Assembly (NCBI GenBank): GCA_012295275.1
Contig: CM022673.1
Coordinates: 20,667,913 to 20,731,912 of the forward strand
Origin: Chrysomallon squamiferum
Taxonomy: Eukaryota > Mollusca > Gastropoda > Neomphalida > Peltospiridae
Direction: 5' to 3'
DNA length: 64,000 nucleotides
In this document: positions 36,485-49,777 of the stretch, piece after piece
Position numbering within the stretch: position 1 is the first letter of the stretch
How the letters are laid out: every line of letters begins with the position of its first letter
Notes under the pieces: generated by a model
Seen by the model: the letters and a program-made list of their open reading frames with translations, nothing else
Told to the model about the DNA's origin: nothing
Database searches by the model: none
Made by a program: the position numbers and the translations under genes

Positions 36485-36930
36485 AGACAGAAATAAAAAC
36501 CAATCAAGAAAAAAATCTCAAAACAAAATACCCCCAAAAATAAAGAAACACCAAAACAACCAGAACATGTAAAACTGAAAAATTAGTTTATAATATAACA
36601 AAAAAATATTATAAAAAAAAAAAAAAAAAAAAGAAGCAAATAACAACAACAAAAAAATCAATTGAAAATGAGCAAAAAAATGATTTTCGATTATTTATTC
36701 AAAAAAAAAAAATGTATGTACATATATAACTGCACATACCTATGTGGGTGTGGTCGTGTGTTTGTGTGTTTTTGTATGCAGGTCTCGATTTTTTTGTGTT
36801 TGCAAACACATCATAACTATGTGTATATAAAGATAACTTTAGCGGAAAGTAAAAACACCTTAAGCCTACTTTGATTTGTCATTTATAAGTCTTGTTCTCT
36901 CCACACTTTAATATCAAACAACGCTTCTGT
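34567..36930. other. AT-rich intergenic stretch, no gene seen
   Basis: Holds a (TAAA)n/(AATAA)n block at about 35850-35958 and another (TAAA)n block at 36437-36485. Frames at 35959-36279 and 34772-34999 have the K/N/I or F/L composition of AT-rich noise. I see no exon. Confidence 0.65.
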
Positions 36931-36939
36931 AGATAACTG

Positions 36940-37310
36940 AGAGTAAACTGTGACTGTTTATCTCGCTAGCTGAACACCACCGCCGAGATGTCGCGACCGG
37001 ACTCTAATCATATTTGATCTGCCTTATTATTGCGAGGAAGAAAGCGGCGGAAATTGAAGCAGAGCGTCAATAAAGCCACAAGCTTCGCCTCCCACCTTTC
37101 TTAATCCCATCTGAGTGTCTCTTTTGGATGAGAGATCAAACGCGGGGATCGGAGCCGTCGAAAATCAATCAGACGGTTGCTTCCTGGGACAGCGGCAACG
37201 TTGTTGTGTAGAACGACGTTGTAGTTGTATGAGTTAAGGTGGAGGAGGCAGGTTACTGTCTTAAGGTGAACGAGAAAGTTTTCTCAGTGTAACATGGTAG
37301 GTAAAATTGT
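36940..37310. promoter_or_regulatory. GC-richer unique island, candidate enhancer or promoter
   Basis: About 370 bp with clearly higher GC and CpG content than its surroundings and no repeat. It contains TTTGATCT (about 37012) and AGATCAAA (about 37132), two TCF/LEF-type sites in opposite orientation, and CTTAATCCC (about 37101), an Otx/Gsc-type TAATCC site. Near 37292 AACATG|gtaggt could be a weak donor. No open frame stands out. The composition suggests selection; enhancer function is inferred. Confidence 0.4.
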
Positions 37311-39211
37311 GTAAAAAAATAAAAATAATAATTAAAAATAAAATATAATAATAATAATTAAAAAATAAAATAAAATAATAATAATTAAAAAATAAAATAA
37401 AATAATAATAAAGAAGAAATGACGAAACATACACAGTTTAAAACTCCGTGCTGATATAACTGAAAATCATGAACAATACACTCACTTCAAAGTATTTAAG
37501 AAAAAAAAAAATGAAAAAAGAGGCCAACAAGCAAACAACGTACTACTCTACTACTACTACTTCTACAACGAATCTTTCAGTATTGCTACTACCACTAAAA
37601 ATGTTACTGCTATTATTAGTACCACTACGACTATTACTACTACTACTACTACTTCACAAATGCTGCTGCTTCTATTATTTATACGATTACTATTAAAACA
37701 AACAGTACTAGTGCTACTAAAACTACAACTGCTACTGTTATTACTAGACTATAAACTATAAACTACAACACCTTCGCAACTACTGCTGCTTCTACTATTT
37801 CTACTAGTGTTATTGCTATTATTTTCACGATTGCTGTTGTTACAATACTACTACTATTACTGCTGCTACTACTGTTACATTTTCTATGTTTTTTTTTGTT
37901 TGTTTTTTTAATTGGTTTTTGCTGTTGCATTAACAACAACAACTATAATAATACTGGTAATAGTAGTTGTAGTTGTTGTAGTAGTGATTAAAGTAGCTTT
38001 ACAAGCAGCAGCAGTTGTAGTATAATTAAGAGTGTAGAAATAGTAAGGGTGTTGAAAGTGGCTGGAGTAATTCTAACAGCACGGAACAATCAGCAGTCAG
38101 TTTAACAATGGAGACAACATTAGCTGATACATTTATCTAAACTCGAGACTAAAAAACTCATTTGTTTTCTTCACTTACGTTATCCGATTTCGCTAATTCA
38201 TAACACCAGGAAACAGCAAAACACAAAATCAATAAAATTATTGAATTGTCATTTTTAACTTCAATTCGTACTGGAAAAAATCGCTTGTTCGTGTAAAACA
38301 AAAAAAAAAAAAAATAATAATAATAATACATTTTTTTTTAGAAATAAGGAAAAAAGGAAAAGGATCCATGTTTAAATAATGTTCTGGGCGGTGAAATTGC
38401 TTTTTGGAAGACAGAAAGAGGAAACTGAAATTATTATTATTATCATTATTAATATTACTGTTATTATTATTATTATTAACATTATTATTATTGTTATTAT
38501 TATTATAATTAATAATATTAAAATTATAAAATGAAAAATATATTTAATCTGTTATATTTGTTTTCTTTAGATCAACCAGGTTTTAATCAATGGATGTTAA
38601 ATTATGGTATATTATGGTACATTTATGTATTAACCTATGACTGATACTTAAAAATACAACACAATTTATATACAGGTTCATTCATTCATGGCTTTAATTC
38701 AAAACTTTTCTCTACTCTGTTTTATTAATTTTATTTCTCAGCCAATTTTTATTTAATGGTGCGTAGGATCCTAAAATGAAATTTCTCATGGACAGCGAAC
38801 TGAACAAAAACACAGAGGAGTTTTAAAAACACGTCACTAACTGTTACTGTGGTATGAGCCCCAAGTCATGTGATAACTGAACTGATACGTAACGATCTCC
38901 GATTCTCGTACCAGTCTTTTTCTCGCTCCAAGAAGAAAATCAGTCTACTGTTGTAAAAGATTCCGAAACGATCAAATGTTAACTTGCAGTTGGTTTTTGA
39001 TCGACTTATTGGTTTAGCTTTTAATGAAGTTTTTAGTTAAACTCAGTTCTCTGAGGAATAAAACAAAGAGATATGTTTAAAAACGTATCTAAACTTAGCA
39101 ACAGTTTAAACATTTTAAATGAAACTAGAAAGTTAATAAAAAAAATTTAAGAAACAGAAATAAAAATAGAAAAGAAATTAATGATAATAATAATAATAAT
39201 AAAAATAAAAG

Positions 39212-39252
<41 letters not shown>

Positions 39253-39345
39253 TTAACCAATAATATTAATTAAAGTATTCAGTCCTCACATCGGAAACAA
39301 AGTAAATTAATAAATGATAATGATAATGATGATGATGATGATGAA

Positions 39346-39378
<33 letters not shown>

Positions 39379-39590
39379 CATAGAAAAAAAAAAAAAAAAC
39401 AACAAAAAAACACACCCAAAAACCCCAACATTTTTCTGAAACTAATGAACGACTTACATAAATTAAAATAAAAGTGACAGAATCAGCTGATGTGGAATAG
39501 ACAAATAGTGTAAAACCAAACTTGACACTCCCACTGACAAACTGTCCATTACGTCCTGCAGTACTCACACAACATTCACAAATAACTGCT
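37311..39590. other. Triplet-repeat-rich noncoding stretch
   Basis: Degenerate (TAC)/(CTG)/(ATT) triplets cover about 37535-37880 and 38430-38520; (CA)n 39214-39250; a GAT/AAT triplet run 39315-39380. A region at 38790-39000 is less repetitive but shows no usable frame on either strand. Confidence 0.6.
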
Positions 39591-39596
39591 CAGTGG

Positions 39597-39796
39597 GCGG
39601 CAAGCTTGAGAGAAAAACAACGTGTCTGAACGCTGTGTTAATTCACTTACATACGTACCATTGTCTAACACCCGACAGAGTCGCCTTACTGCGTGTCGTG
39701 AACAGTCGTCTTTGAACCTACACAGATATAAATAATAAAACACGTTTCAAAATGACTCACTCATTCACTAACACACAAATACTGATACCGTATCTG
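39597..39796 (+). promoter_or_regulatory. Possible promoter and first exon
   Basis: GGGCGG (about 39595), a TATA box (TATAAATA, about 39727) and a downstream ATG (39751) whose frame of 14 codons (MTHSFTNTQILIPY) reaches a strong donor TATCT|gtaagt at about 39796. I found no matching downstream exon, so this is only a signal cluster. Confidence 0.25.
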
Positions 39797-40444
39797 TAAG
39801 TATGACGTTAATTCGTTAGTCATTAATTTTATTTCTATTGTCATTTTTAAAAACTAGTGTTAATTTGTCAAGAATACTTTTTTGTGTGAATCATTATTTA
39901 ATAACATCCCATAATTAAAAAGAAGTAAAACAGATTCTGTTTATGTATAATTATTTTAATATAAAAACCATGTGAAGGGCAGTGTAAAAATTAAATAATA
40001 ATAAATAAATAAATAAATAAATAAATTAAAAGAATGCTACACACAATTAAAACGAGTGTATGAAATAGTTTCTGACATTTTTTCTAACGTTAATTATTCA
40101 CAAACTACAAAATATTAGTTTTAACGCGATACCAAACTGTTAATTCAAACTTTGTAACCTGTTTAAAACTGTTTCTTCGGTTTATCAACTTTATGGGATA
40201 AACTGGTTTAATCAGCTTCATGAAAGTAGAAAAATTACGAAGGATTATAAAAATCTCCCTCTTGTCAAAACTGATCAAAATTATCACAGCTGCTTCTTAA
40301 TACTCATGATATATACATAATAACAGTCTAAACATATTCTGCATTCTTCTAAGTTACGTTTTGTTTCTTATTTCATTAATTAATAACGAAATCTAATAAC
40401 AAAAGATTGATGTTTAAAATTAACTCCGTAGTGCCATACTCTGG

Positions 40445-40574
40445 TAGTTATGACGTCATTGCCTGCAGGCACACACCGGTTTTCTCCACTTCCTTCTGAC
40501 GTGATGAGAAGACGAAAATGGCCGATTTCAGTCAGCTGACGTTACGACTTCATAATGTTTCATGCGATAAGTAA
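40445..40574 (+). promoter_or_regulatory. Possible promoter and first coding exon
   Basis: CRE TGACGTCA (40451-40458), an ETS word CACTTCCTT (about 40488), then GAAAATGGCCGAT with a start codon at 40518. The frame (MADFSQLTLRLHNVSCD) reaches a weak donor GATAA|gtaaaa at about 40573. The motif set resembles housekeeping promoters. No downstream partner exon is evident. Confidence 0.28.
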
Positions 40575-41039
40575 AATGTTTTCTAACCGACCTACTGACA
40601 TATGTTATCACCACTAAGACCTCCGCTCAAGGAATAAAAGCGCATTTAAAGAAAGTATATTTGATAACCTCCCCCCAGTCAGTTCAGTACCGACCCTTGC
40701 TGAGAAGAGAATTCTAGAAAAGGTTTATTTCAGTTACTGATACGTATTGGACATTAGCCGTTTCCGTAACCGCAGCCTCTGTTATTTTATCTCTTATTGA
40801 TTTTGAATTATTTCGGTTTACTGCATAGATATGATTTACTGAATATTAATAACACAAGGCGGTTATAGAATTATACACACCCACAGACAAATAAGGAAAA
40901 TTACATTTATGTTAAATAAATTCATTGTAAGCTGAATAAAACATGTTTACTTATATATTATAATATGCTAACTTTTTTTGTTGATATCTGTGCATAAAAT
41001 ATTATTTTAATTAATTATGATAACGACGATGATGATGTT

Positions 41040-41098
41040 GAACATCATCATCATCATTATTAGTAATTATTATTATATTATTATTATTATTATTATTA

Positions 41099-41159
<61 letters not shown>

Positions 41160-41564
41160 AGTCATTGACATGTAGTGCAATCTTTTATTGCTCTTAACAT
41201 ATAAACAAATTTAAATGTTTGAGCTGTGTTTGAAAATCTTTTTAAAACGCAGTTACACAGAAAACGTGACCCACATTTTAAAAAATTAATTTTCACAAAT
41301 ATCTGTCACCATAGTGATAAATATTTCCTTGATGGAACCGGAACAAATTTTTTACGATAGACGGGCAATGTATATAATAGCATTGACACCCATTAAACAG
41401 TAAATAACCAGGACTTCCTGGCATGCATTTGTCATCAAAGAAAAGGCAGAAACTTACAAGATAAAATTCTTGGTTAATTGCTGGTCTCAACGATTATGAA
41501 TAAAAGCTATCGGCGAAAAAAACAAACAAGCAATATTGTCTTTGTTGGATATTTTTATTATCAC

Positions 41565-41631
<67 letters not shown>

Positions 41632-41633
41632 TA

Positions 41634-41660
<27 letters not shown>
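41040..41660. repeat. (ATT)n arrays and (GT)n/(TA)n tract
   Basis: ATT triplets at 41070-41157 and 41565-41630, the second running into (GT)n then (AT)n to 41675. Confidence 0.95.
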
Positions 41661-41675
<15 letters not shown>

Positions 41676-42040
41676 AAATGTGTATAGATAGATAGGTGGA
41701 TACTTATACATAAACACTCGTGTAGATTATATAAATTGAAAAATAAAATGAACAGAAAAAAAACCCAGTACAAATAAATAAACAGACTAAAATGTATTTA
41801 CATCCAGATTTAATGAAATCAGCGAAAAATAAAGACAACAGTAGTCATCTGAGTTGATCTCAGAAAAGCCCACTCAGTTACTAAAACAAAAACTGTGTGG
41901 TAAACGGAAAAAGAATGAAATGTAATAAAAAAAAAAAAAAACAACATGACTGTTATACATTTGAAAGTAACTGAACAAAAAGTCAACTCTCATTTGATTA
42001 GTATAATTTAAAACTATTTACTTTTTACATGCAAACCCAC

Positions 42041-42151
42041 GCATATTGCAATAATGTAATATATTAAGACTTTAATAGTAAGTAATGTTTCTAAAATCCA
42101 ATCCGTCGGAAAAGCCTCAAGGTAGGATACTACGTTGAACAGCCGCACACG

Positions 42152-42175
<24 letters not shown>
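42041..42175 (+). repeat. Dispersed repeat element, copy 1 (ends in a CA tract)
   Basis: Matches the reverse complement of 45423-45565 over about 135-140 bp with few differences, for example ACTTTAATAGTAAGTAATG and CCAATCCGTCGGAAAAGC in both. It ends in CAGCCGCACACGCACAC followed by (CA)n. A short element with a simple-repeat tail fits a SINE or other non-autonomous element; the family is unknown to me. Confidence 0.85.
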
Positions 42176-42182
<7 letters not shown>

Positions 42183-43147
42183 GAAATGTCAAATTACTAA
42201 TATTTTGTTTTATCACTTACATTTTCGGCTCATTTGTTATTAGTTTCTTCTAACAAACCTTCTTAAGAAAAACGACGATATTTTAACAACTGAATTACGT
42301 TCCTTATTATTTATTTATTTACTTTATAGAAATTTTTTTTTATTTGTTTTCTTTTTTAATGCTATTTTATATACATATACACATTAACGTAATTAATCAA
42401 ACGAAAATTCAAATATTTTTTTGAAAAATCACTAATTTTTAACTACAGTTATAATCAATATTTTAACAATTGAATTTTCTTATTATTTATTTATTGATCT
42501 TTTATTTGTCATATGAATTTTAGAAAAGTGTTAAAAATGTTTGATACATAATCATAAATTAACAATACGTTAAACAACGACAACAACAACAACAACAAAG
42601 AAAAAAATGAAACCAATATCAAAGAAACACAAATTATATATATATAAAAAAATGAATTAAAAGTATACGATTACTTTCCTTTGCAAACTGCAAAATACAC
42701 GCGGTTTCTAAATATAAAACATATTTTCAGAAGTTCGAAAATACCGGTTTTCAGCAGTTCTGTCGATTAACCACTCGAAATCACATTTAATTTTTTTTTT
42801 TCTCTGGATTTTGTCGAAATCTCGATAACAGGTGCTGCGATTATTATAGGTCTTTAAAATGTAACCTTTTTCGTTCCTAAAAAAAGATTTATCAATATCG
42901 GTTTCTTTTTAGAAAGAAAGGAAATTCTTGTTAGAAATGATAAGAATGTTTCCAAAGATCAACACTTTACAAAGTGGTATTACTTTCTCAGTTAGCAATC
43001 GCCCGATATCTATTTTCGGGGTGATTGAATTTAATTATAGTTTCAGAAACTGAAGAGTTCGTCAGGGGAGACTATAAAAGGAATATAAGCGAACATCATG
43101 ATACGTTTTCGACTTAAAACATTTTTATCGGAACGCTCAAAAACATA

Positions 43148-43151
43148 CAGA

Positions 43152-43227
<76 letters not shown>

Positions 43228-43251
43228 GCTACTACTACTACTACTACTACT
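43148..43251. repeat. (ACT)n array, about 100 bp
   Basis: Nearly pure ACT/TAC triplets with one interruption. Confidence 0.97.
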
Positions 43252-43734
43252 AATAATAATAAAGAAAAGAGAAAACCGAATGTATTTAAAAAAATTAATT
43301 TAAAGTGGGGCTATTGGGTGTTTTTTCCCCACTTTTCATAGATTAGTTTCAAATTAAATAAATACATTTTAAAATGCTATTGTTTCACTTTAGCTCTTTT
43401 ATTAAAGTGAGAAATCTGTCGCCATCGTTCGTTATTGTTAGCAATCTGGCCAAGTAAGTAAACAGTTTATCATGTCCGACTGTCTGTCTGTAAATACTAA
43501 TAATACATCGAAATACCATCGTTCCAATGAAAGATTTAATCTTCTTAAGTGCAGATAAGAAAATATTCTTAAAAAAAAGAATAGAAAGAAAGAAATAAAA
43601 AAAAAAAAAAAAATAAAAAATAGGTTCTTTCCAGACTTCAAATGAAATTTCTGAATAAAAAGCACATCAATCTACACATTGTGCACATTGGTGTATGAAT
43701 TAACCCTAAAAGCGGACAAGAAAACTAAATTTCT

Positions 43735-43888
43735 ATCAACAGACGAAAATCGACACTGTTCAGACGTCGATTAATCCAGCGCTGGCCAATGGGATGTCGG
43801 CATTCCTGGCACCGCTTCAAATTAACGATGCAATTCTGAGCAAACAGCTCGACCCTGGAATCACATTTCACAATGGCGCATGACCCGA
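43735..43888 (-). CDS. Candidate terminal coding exon, cysteine-rich, unknown family
   Basis: On the minus strand an acceptor (ttttctttcacctgacaccgcag) is followed by about 51 open codons ending in TAG at 43735-43737. The peptide holds CAIVKC, FAQNCIVNLKRCQEC and RHPIGQRWINRRLN, with five cysteines spaced somewhat like a zinc-binding module. Surroundings are GC-richer than average. The plus strand is also open for about 41 codons, so strand and coding status are uncertain. I found no upstream exon with a matching phase. Confidence 0.35.
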
Positions 43889-44320
43889 CTGCGGTGTCAG
43901 GTGAAAGAAAAGTTACGAGATGAAGAAACTTATTTCTTGTTAAACGTACAACGTTAGTGACACAACGCCCACTGCTCTTGGAATGAGTCTGATCGAAGAG
44001 TTAGTTTGAAAAAGTGAGTCATGGGAAGTAGAGGCCAATCATCAACCCCCGCAGATTAAATGTAAATAACAGTAAATCACGTGACTTCGAAGTCATTGTT
44101 AACATCTGATTTTTGTTTTTCATTATATTCTACGTTCGGTGATAAATAGAAAGAGTTTAAATATAATTTACAATCCAGTTAAATTATATCTATCTGGATG
44201 CCACAATAATGTTGTTGGTGTTGTTGTTACGTCATCATGTGTAGTGTTGTAAAAACGCCCATGCAGCTATAGCTAGTAGTGGTACTGTTATTGTTAGTAT
44301 AATACTATGTAATGACGTCA
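43889..44320. other. Mixed-composition noncoding sequence
   Basis: Unique, moderately GC sequence to about 44100, then AT-rich. TGACGTCA occurs near 44313 just before the candidate MITE. No gene assigned. Confidence 0.4.
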
Positions 44321-44326
44321 CAACTC

Positions 44327-44569
44327 TAGGGCGGATCTAGAGGGGAGTGCAAGATGTCCGGACCGAGCCTCAAATTTGAGAAGTATCTCTTTTATTTAGG
44401 ATTTTATTTATTTATTTATTTTTTTTTTCAATGTAAGAACACTTTAGAATATGTCTGTCAGTGTCCCTTTGTAGCATTATTATACTTGGGTCCAAGTGAA
44501 CCGTTTGTGATTTTACAACAGTGCCTTTTCGTGGACCCTCCCTCATCAGAAATACAGGATCCGGTCCAG
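44327..44569. mobile_element. Possible hAT-type MITE remnant, about 243 bp
   Basis: Begins CTAGGGCGGATCT and ends GGATCCGGTCCAG; the ends are imperfect inverted repeats (9 of 13). CAACTC lies just outside each end (44321-44326 and 44570-44575), like a decayed target-site duplication. GGGGCGGATC-type ends are common in animal hAT-like elements. The 94-codon frame across it is probably incidental. Confidence 0.4.
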
Positions 44570-44855
44570 CAACTCCAGCAGTTTTTAAATGTTTTGAATT
44601 GTTTTATTTTTATGTTCATACTTTGTTATGAGCGATGATATGTTGCCCAAAAAAAAAAAAAACCCCAGTAAATTTGAAGTACGAAGACTTTATTTTATGA
44701 TTTCATATAAAACTGAAAAATTTAAATATTTTAAATGCTGTTAATAAATTAGTAAGCAAATTAAAAGAGGCATTGAAAAATTAATATAATTCACAGCCAG
44801 GTACTAACACTAAGATCAGTATTACCACATACGTGTATGTACGTGCGTGTGTGCA

Positions 44856-44888
<33 letters not shown>

Positions 44889-45064
44889 CTAAAATTCAAT
44901 AAACACTTTGAGAGACTCAAAAACAATACGAATGCAACCACTTATCAAATTGCCTACATCAGAACTACTATAAAAAAATCAAGAAAAACACTCTGCGATA
45001 ATCGATCGGTCGGATGAAATTTCATCATTGTTTTTACTGAAATCCTTTTTAACAATAAGAACAT

Positions 45065-45199
<135 letters not shown>

Positions 45200-45422
45200 T
45201 TTTCATAATTCACATTAAAAGTATTTTGATTAATCGATGATGACGCTGGTGATATTTTCATGGAAAACAAATATTATCAATGTTATCTGAAGAAACAGGG
45301 ATAATTAATAAATGAATTAATTAATATAATGAATACTAAAAAAAAAAAGAAAGAAAATGTGATCTGATAAAACAAAATATTAGTGCATATAATGGAAATA
45401 ACTGTTTCTTGAAGAGCCTTTC

Positions 45423-45565
45423 TGTGTGTGTGTGTGTGTGTGTGCGGGTGTGCGTGTGCGGCTGTTCAAAGTATTATCCTTCCTTGAAGCTTTTCCGACG
45501 GATTGGATTTTAGAAACATTACTTACTATTAAAGTCTTATTATATTACATTATTGCTATATGCGT
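45423..45565 (-). repeat. Dispersed repeat element, copy 2 (inverted)
   Basis: Reverse-complement partner of 42041-42175, 3.2 kb away. Differences include CTTCAAGGAAGGATAATAC here against CCTCAAGGTAGGATACTAC in copy 1, so the copies have aged separately. Confidence 0.85.
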
Positions 45566-45599
45566 ATTAAAATTTTTAGAATGAAATTTACTGTTTACA

Positions 45600-46660
<1,061 letters not shown>

Positions 46661-46929
46661 TAGATCTAAACACACATACACACACGCAAGAAATGTACAC
46701 TCCTTTTCTTTATTGCAAACAAAAGAAAAAAAAAACTGGTTTGTGGCTTAGAACTGTGAAGTGTAAATCACATACTTAAGTTATCGCGTCACTGATTTTG
46801 AAAGACGTTTTAAAACAAAAACGTAGCAGAAAGACCGGTCAAGTGTTTGAGTCACGGAACGCAATTATGTCCCTTTTAAACGTTCACAGAAGTGAATATG
46901 TCGTTTTGACAAGCAGCAAAAATAAGAAC

Positions 46930-47300
46930 CTGGATTAAAAACTGAGCAGAAATGTTCAGAGGGCAAGAAAAAGTAGAGAAAGAAAGAAAGAAAGAAAGTA
47001 TGAAAAATGAATGGAAAAAAGAAAAAGTGAACAAAAGAATTAAAAACTGGGAACTGAAAAAGAAACAGAGATGAAAGGAAAGGAGAAAGAAAACATGAAG
47101 GAATATAAAACGATTATCAGAAAATAGAAAGAAATAAAAAACATAAAATAAAAAATGAAGGGAAAAAATTAAAGAAGGAAAGAATAACAAAACGAAAGGA
47201 AATATGAAATAAAGAATCAAAACGATTGATAGAAAAAGGAAAAAAATTAAATAAAAAAGAAAGAAAATTAAATGATAAAACAAGAGAGAAATAATAAAAT
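46930..47300. other. Purine-rich strand-biased tract
   Basis: About 350 nt in which the plus strand is mostly A and G (GAAAGAAAG, AAAGAAAAA types). The minus-strand 135-codon frame of F, L and S across it follows from this composition and is not a gene. Confidence 0.7.
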
Positions 47301-47699
47301 AAAGATAATAATTACAACATCATCTAAAAAATATAAGTCTTCATTTAATGTAGACGGGGATATGGATTATTCTTGATAATTACGCTTATAATTTTTTCCC
47401 TGTTCTAAAAAAGGCTCTTAGCATTAATTTCTCATTGATGTTCCCGACGTAAAGTCTAACGAATTAAATGACAGTTAAATTAACAAAAAAAAAAAAAAAA
47501 AAAAATAAAAATAAAAAAAAAAAAACTATCGACTACAACATTACTAATAATACAACTTCAGATAACAGTATTAAGAACAATAATAAATAAAATAAATAAA
47601 AATGATCAGTCAATCAATCAGTCACTGTTACCGATTATACCGCGTCCAGAATAGTTTAAACGATTCATCACAAGAAACATAAATTAATTTAAGAAAGTA

Positions 47700-47960
47700 T
47701 TATCGCCTGTTACGGTGTCTGTTGGCATTTCAAGGATTCAGAACCACAAGGGAATCTAACATGCACGATTTGACATCTGCTTAACGCAACTTAATTTTCT
47801 TTTCGCCTCAACCTCCTTTGACAAGAACTTCGATAAATCTCAAATCAGTTTTCAACAGAAGTGAGTAAACAAGAAATTCCTCGAGGAATACAAGGGAATG
47901 ATGATGCTCGCTGATTTGATATGTATCTATATGTTGTAGCAAATTGGTTGGCATGTTTCA
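47700..47960. other. Unique mixed-composition segment with possible short exon
   Basis: A pyrimidine-rich acceptor (cgcctcaacctcctttgacaag) is followed by about 34 nt to CAACAGAA|gtgagt near 47862. The segment is not repetitive, but a 34-nt exon alone is weak evidence. Confidence 0.2.
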
Positions 47961-48224
47961 GCTTTCGGCAGTTTTGTAAACAGTTCGGACAACATTTAAA
48001 TCTGCTAATCACTTTTAGCAGGCGTTATTTATAACATGTACACAATTTTATAACATTATCTCATCATCAGCATTTATAATATGATTATTTTAAAGTTAAT
48101 TTTGATATGATTTAAATAAGGAGCAAGGATCACCGATGATTATCGATATCGATTCGCTAAAACGGTAAATTAAATTAATAAGCGCATTCGATCTTTTTAT
48201 CCATGTAAATAAATATATATTCAC

Positions 48225-48530
48225 CTATGTACACATAGACTATAATACATATCGACGCATACACTCCTATGCATATACACAGACACGTAAACGTAGATAT
48301 GCACACACACATATACATATACGCATACAAATACACAAACACGCACACATACACGTAAACAAAAAAACCCATAGAAACATACACACATACACACAGATAC
48401 ATACATTCACACATAAATACATACAAATACACACATATACACACACAGATATATATATACACACACACGCAAACACATACATACACATATATAATTTACA
48501 TACATACACATACATACATACATACATACA

Positions 48531-48564
<34 letters not shown>

Positions 48565-48650
48565 CATACATAAATACATATATACATACATAAATACATA
48601 CATTCATATATATACATAGATACATACATACACACATATATAGTCAAGAT
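48225..48650. repeat. (CATA)n / CA-rich degenerate satellite
   Basis: CATA/TACA tetranucleotides and ACACAC blocks, purest at 48500-48560. Overlapping minus-strand frames of Y, V, C and M are translations of the repeat. Confidence 0.95.
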
Positions 48651-49669
48651 AAACAGCACACTACTAGCACAAATACTTTCGCGTCATAACGAATATCGAT
48701 TCTGATTTCAAGAATCAAATAAAATTATATTAAAAAAAAAATCGTTTTTCTTATCAACTAGCCTTCTTCAGCGTCAGCATGAAGTGAACAAACTTTCATT
48801 AAAACCATCAAAGGATGACTTATTGAATTTTGCTTTGCTCTGTTTGTTCTGCATGTTTACTTTCAAAACAGAAGCAGTTAAAAATAAAGATTTTTTTTTT
48901 TCAAAAGATTATCCGTAACTGTGTGGAAAATTTCATTAAAACTAGTGGCGCTAGCTCAGCATCTAGACTGACAAGTTGTTACATGAGACGAACATGCCTT
49001 CCATGTTTTTGTTCAACGATTAATTTTCGATTGTTGTTTTTTTAGACGTTTTTTTTTTTTTTTTTTTTTTTTTCTGTGTGTTTGTGATTGGTATTCAGGT
49101 GAAATGTGAAACTTCTAATTATGACAAAACTGAGAATGTAAGAAATTAACAGAATTAAGTTTTCTGAAGGCCACATTTTTATTTCAGATTCTTTCTGCTT
49201 TCTCTATTTATTATTACTAAGCATATGTTTATGTGTATATATTTCATGTGTGTATGTTTGTATGTTTCATATGCATATGTATGTAAGTATGTATGCATGT
49301 ATGTATATAATTTATGTATGCTTGTATGACGGTACGTACGTTTGTGTGTGTATATAGGTGTTTGAGTTTGTTAATCTGCTTACATATATGTTATGTCTAA
49401 ATATGTAATCATGTATGTATATCTGTGTTTGTATATGAATATGGGTGTATGTGTGCATGTGTATCGTGTGTTTGTGTGGCTGTGTTTCTGTCTGTGTGTT
49501 TGAAAAAGTGAGAAAAATAGGAGGAAAGAAAGAAGGAAGATCAAGTTTAACGATAAAAAAAACAAAAAAAAAAAACAAATAAACAAATAAAAAAGAAACA
49601 AGAAAAAAGAATCAAAGAAGAAAATTGAGAATCTTTTATGTTTTTGTTTTCTGATGTTTCATGTTGCAG

Positions 49670-49777
49670 AGGTTAATAAAATTGTGTTATAACTCATCTC
49701 AGGACGGAGGTTGGTGTCGTTGTAGGGGATCCGAGATGACACGTCTTTTAAAGAAAAATCACATCTCCAGTTTTTAG
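49670..49777 (+). CDS. Candidate terminal exon, unknown product
   Basis: Acceptor tgatgtttcatgttgcag, then 35 open codons to TAG at 49775-49777. The peptide includes SSQDGGWCRCRGSEMTRLLK. The local sequence is GC-richer than its flanks. An open run this short arises by chance at a noticeable rate, and no partner exon was found. Confidence 0.22.
   Translation, partial: RLIKLCYNSSQDGGWCRCRGSEMTRLLKKNHISSF

Noticed and set aside
38160-38215. Micro-exon-like site (14 nt before gtaagt, minus strand)
   Set aside because: Not a multiple of three and no partner. It shows that chance donor/acceptor pairs exist here, and it was used as a caution for the micro-exon chain.
39640-39680. Another minus-strand gtaagt with an AG 14 nt upstream
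   Set aside because: No pyrimidine tract and length not a multiple of three.
46876-47283. 135-codon F/L-rich minus-strand frame resembling a membrane protein
   Set aside because: The plus strand is purine-rich, so the complement must read F, L and S; no conserved motif.
48175-48659. Y/V/C/M-rich overlapping frames on the minus strand
   Set aside because: All derive from CATA/CA repeats in three frames.
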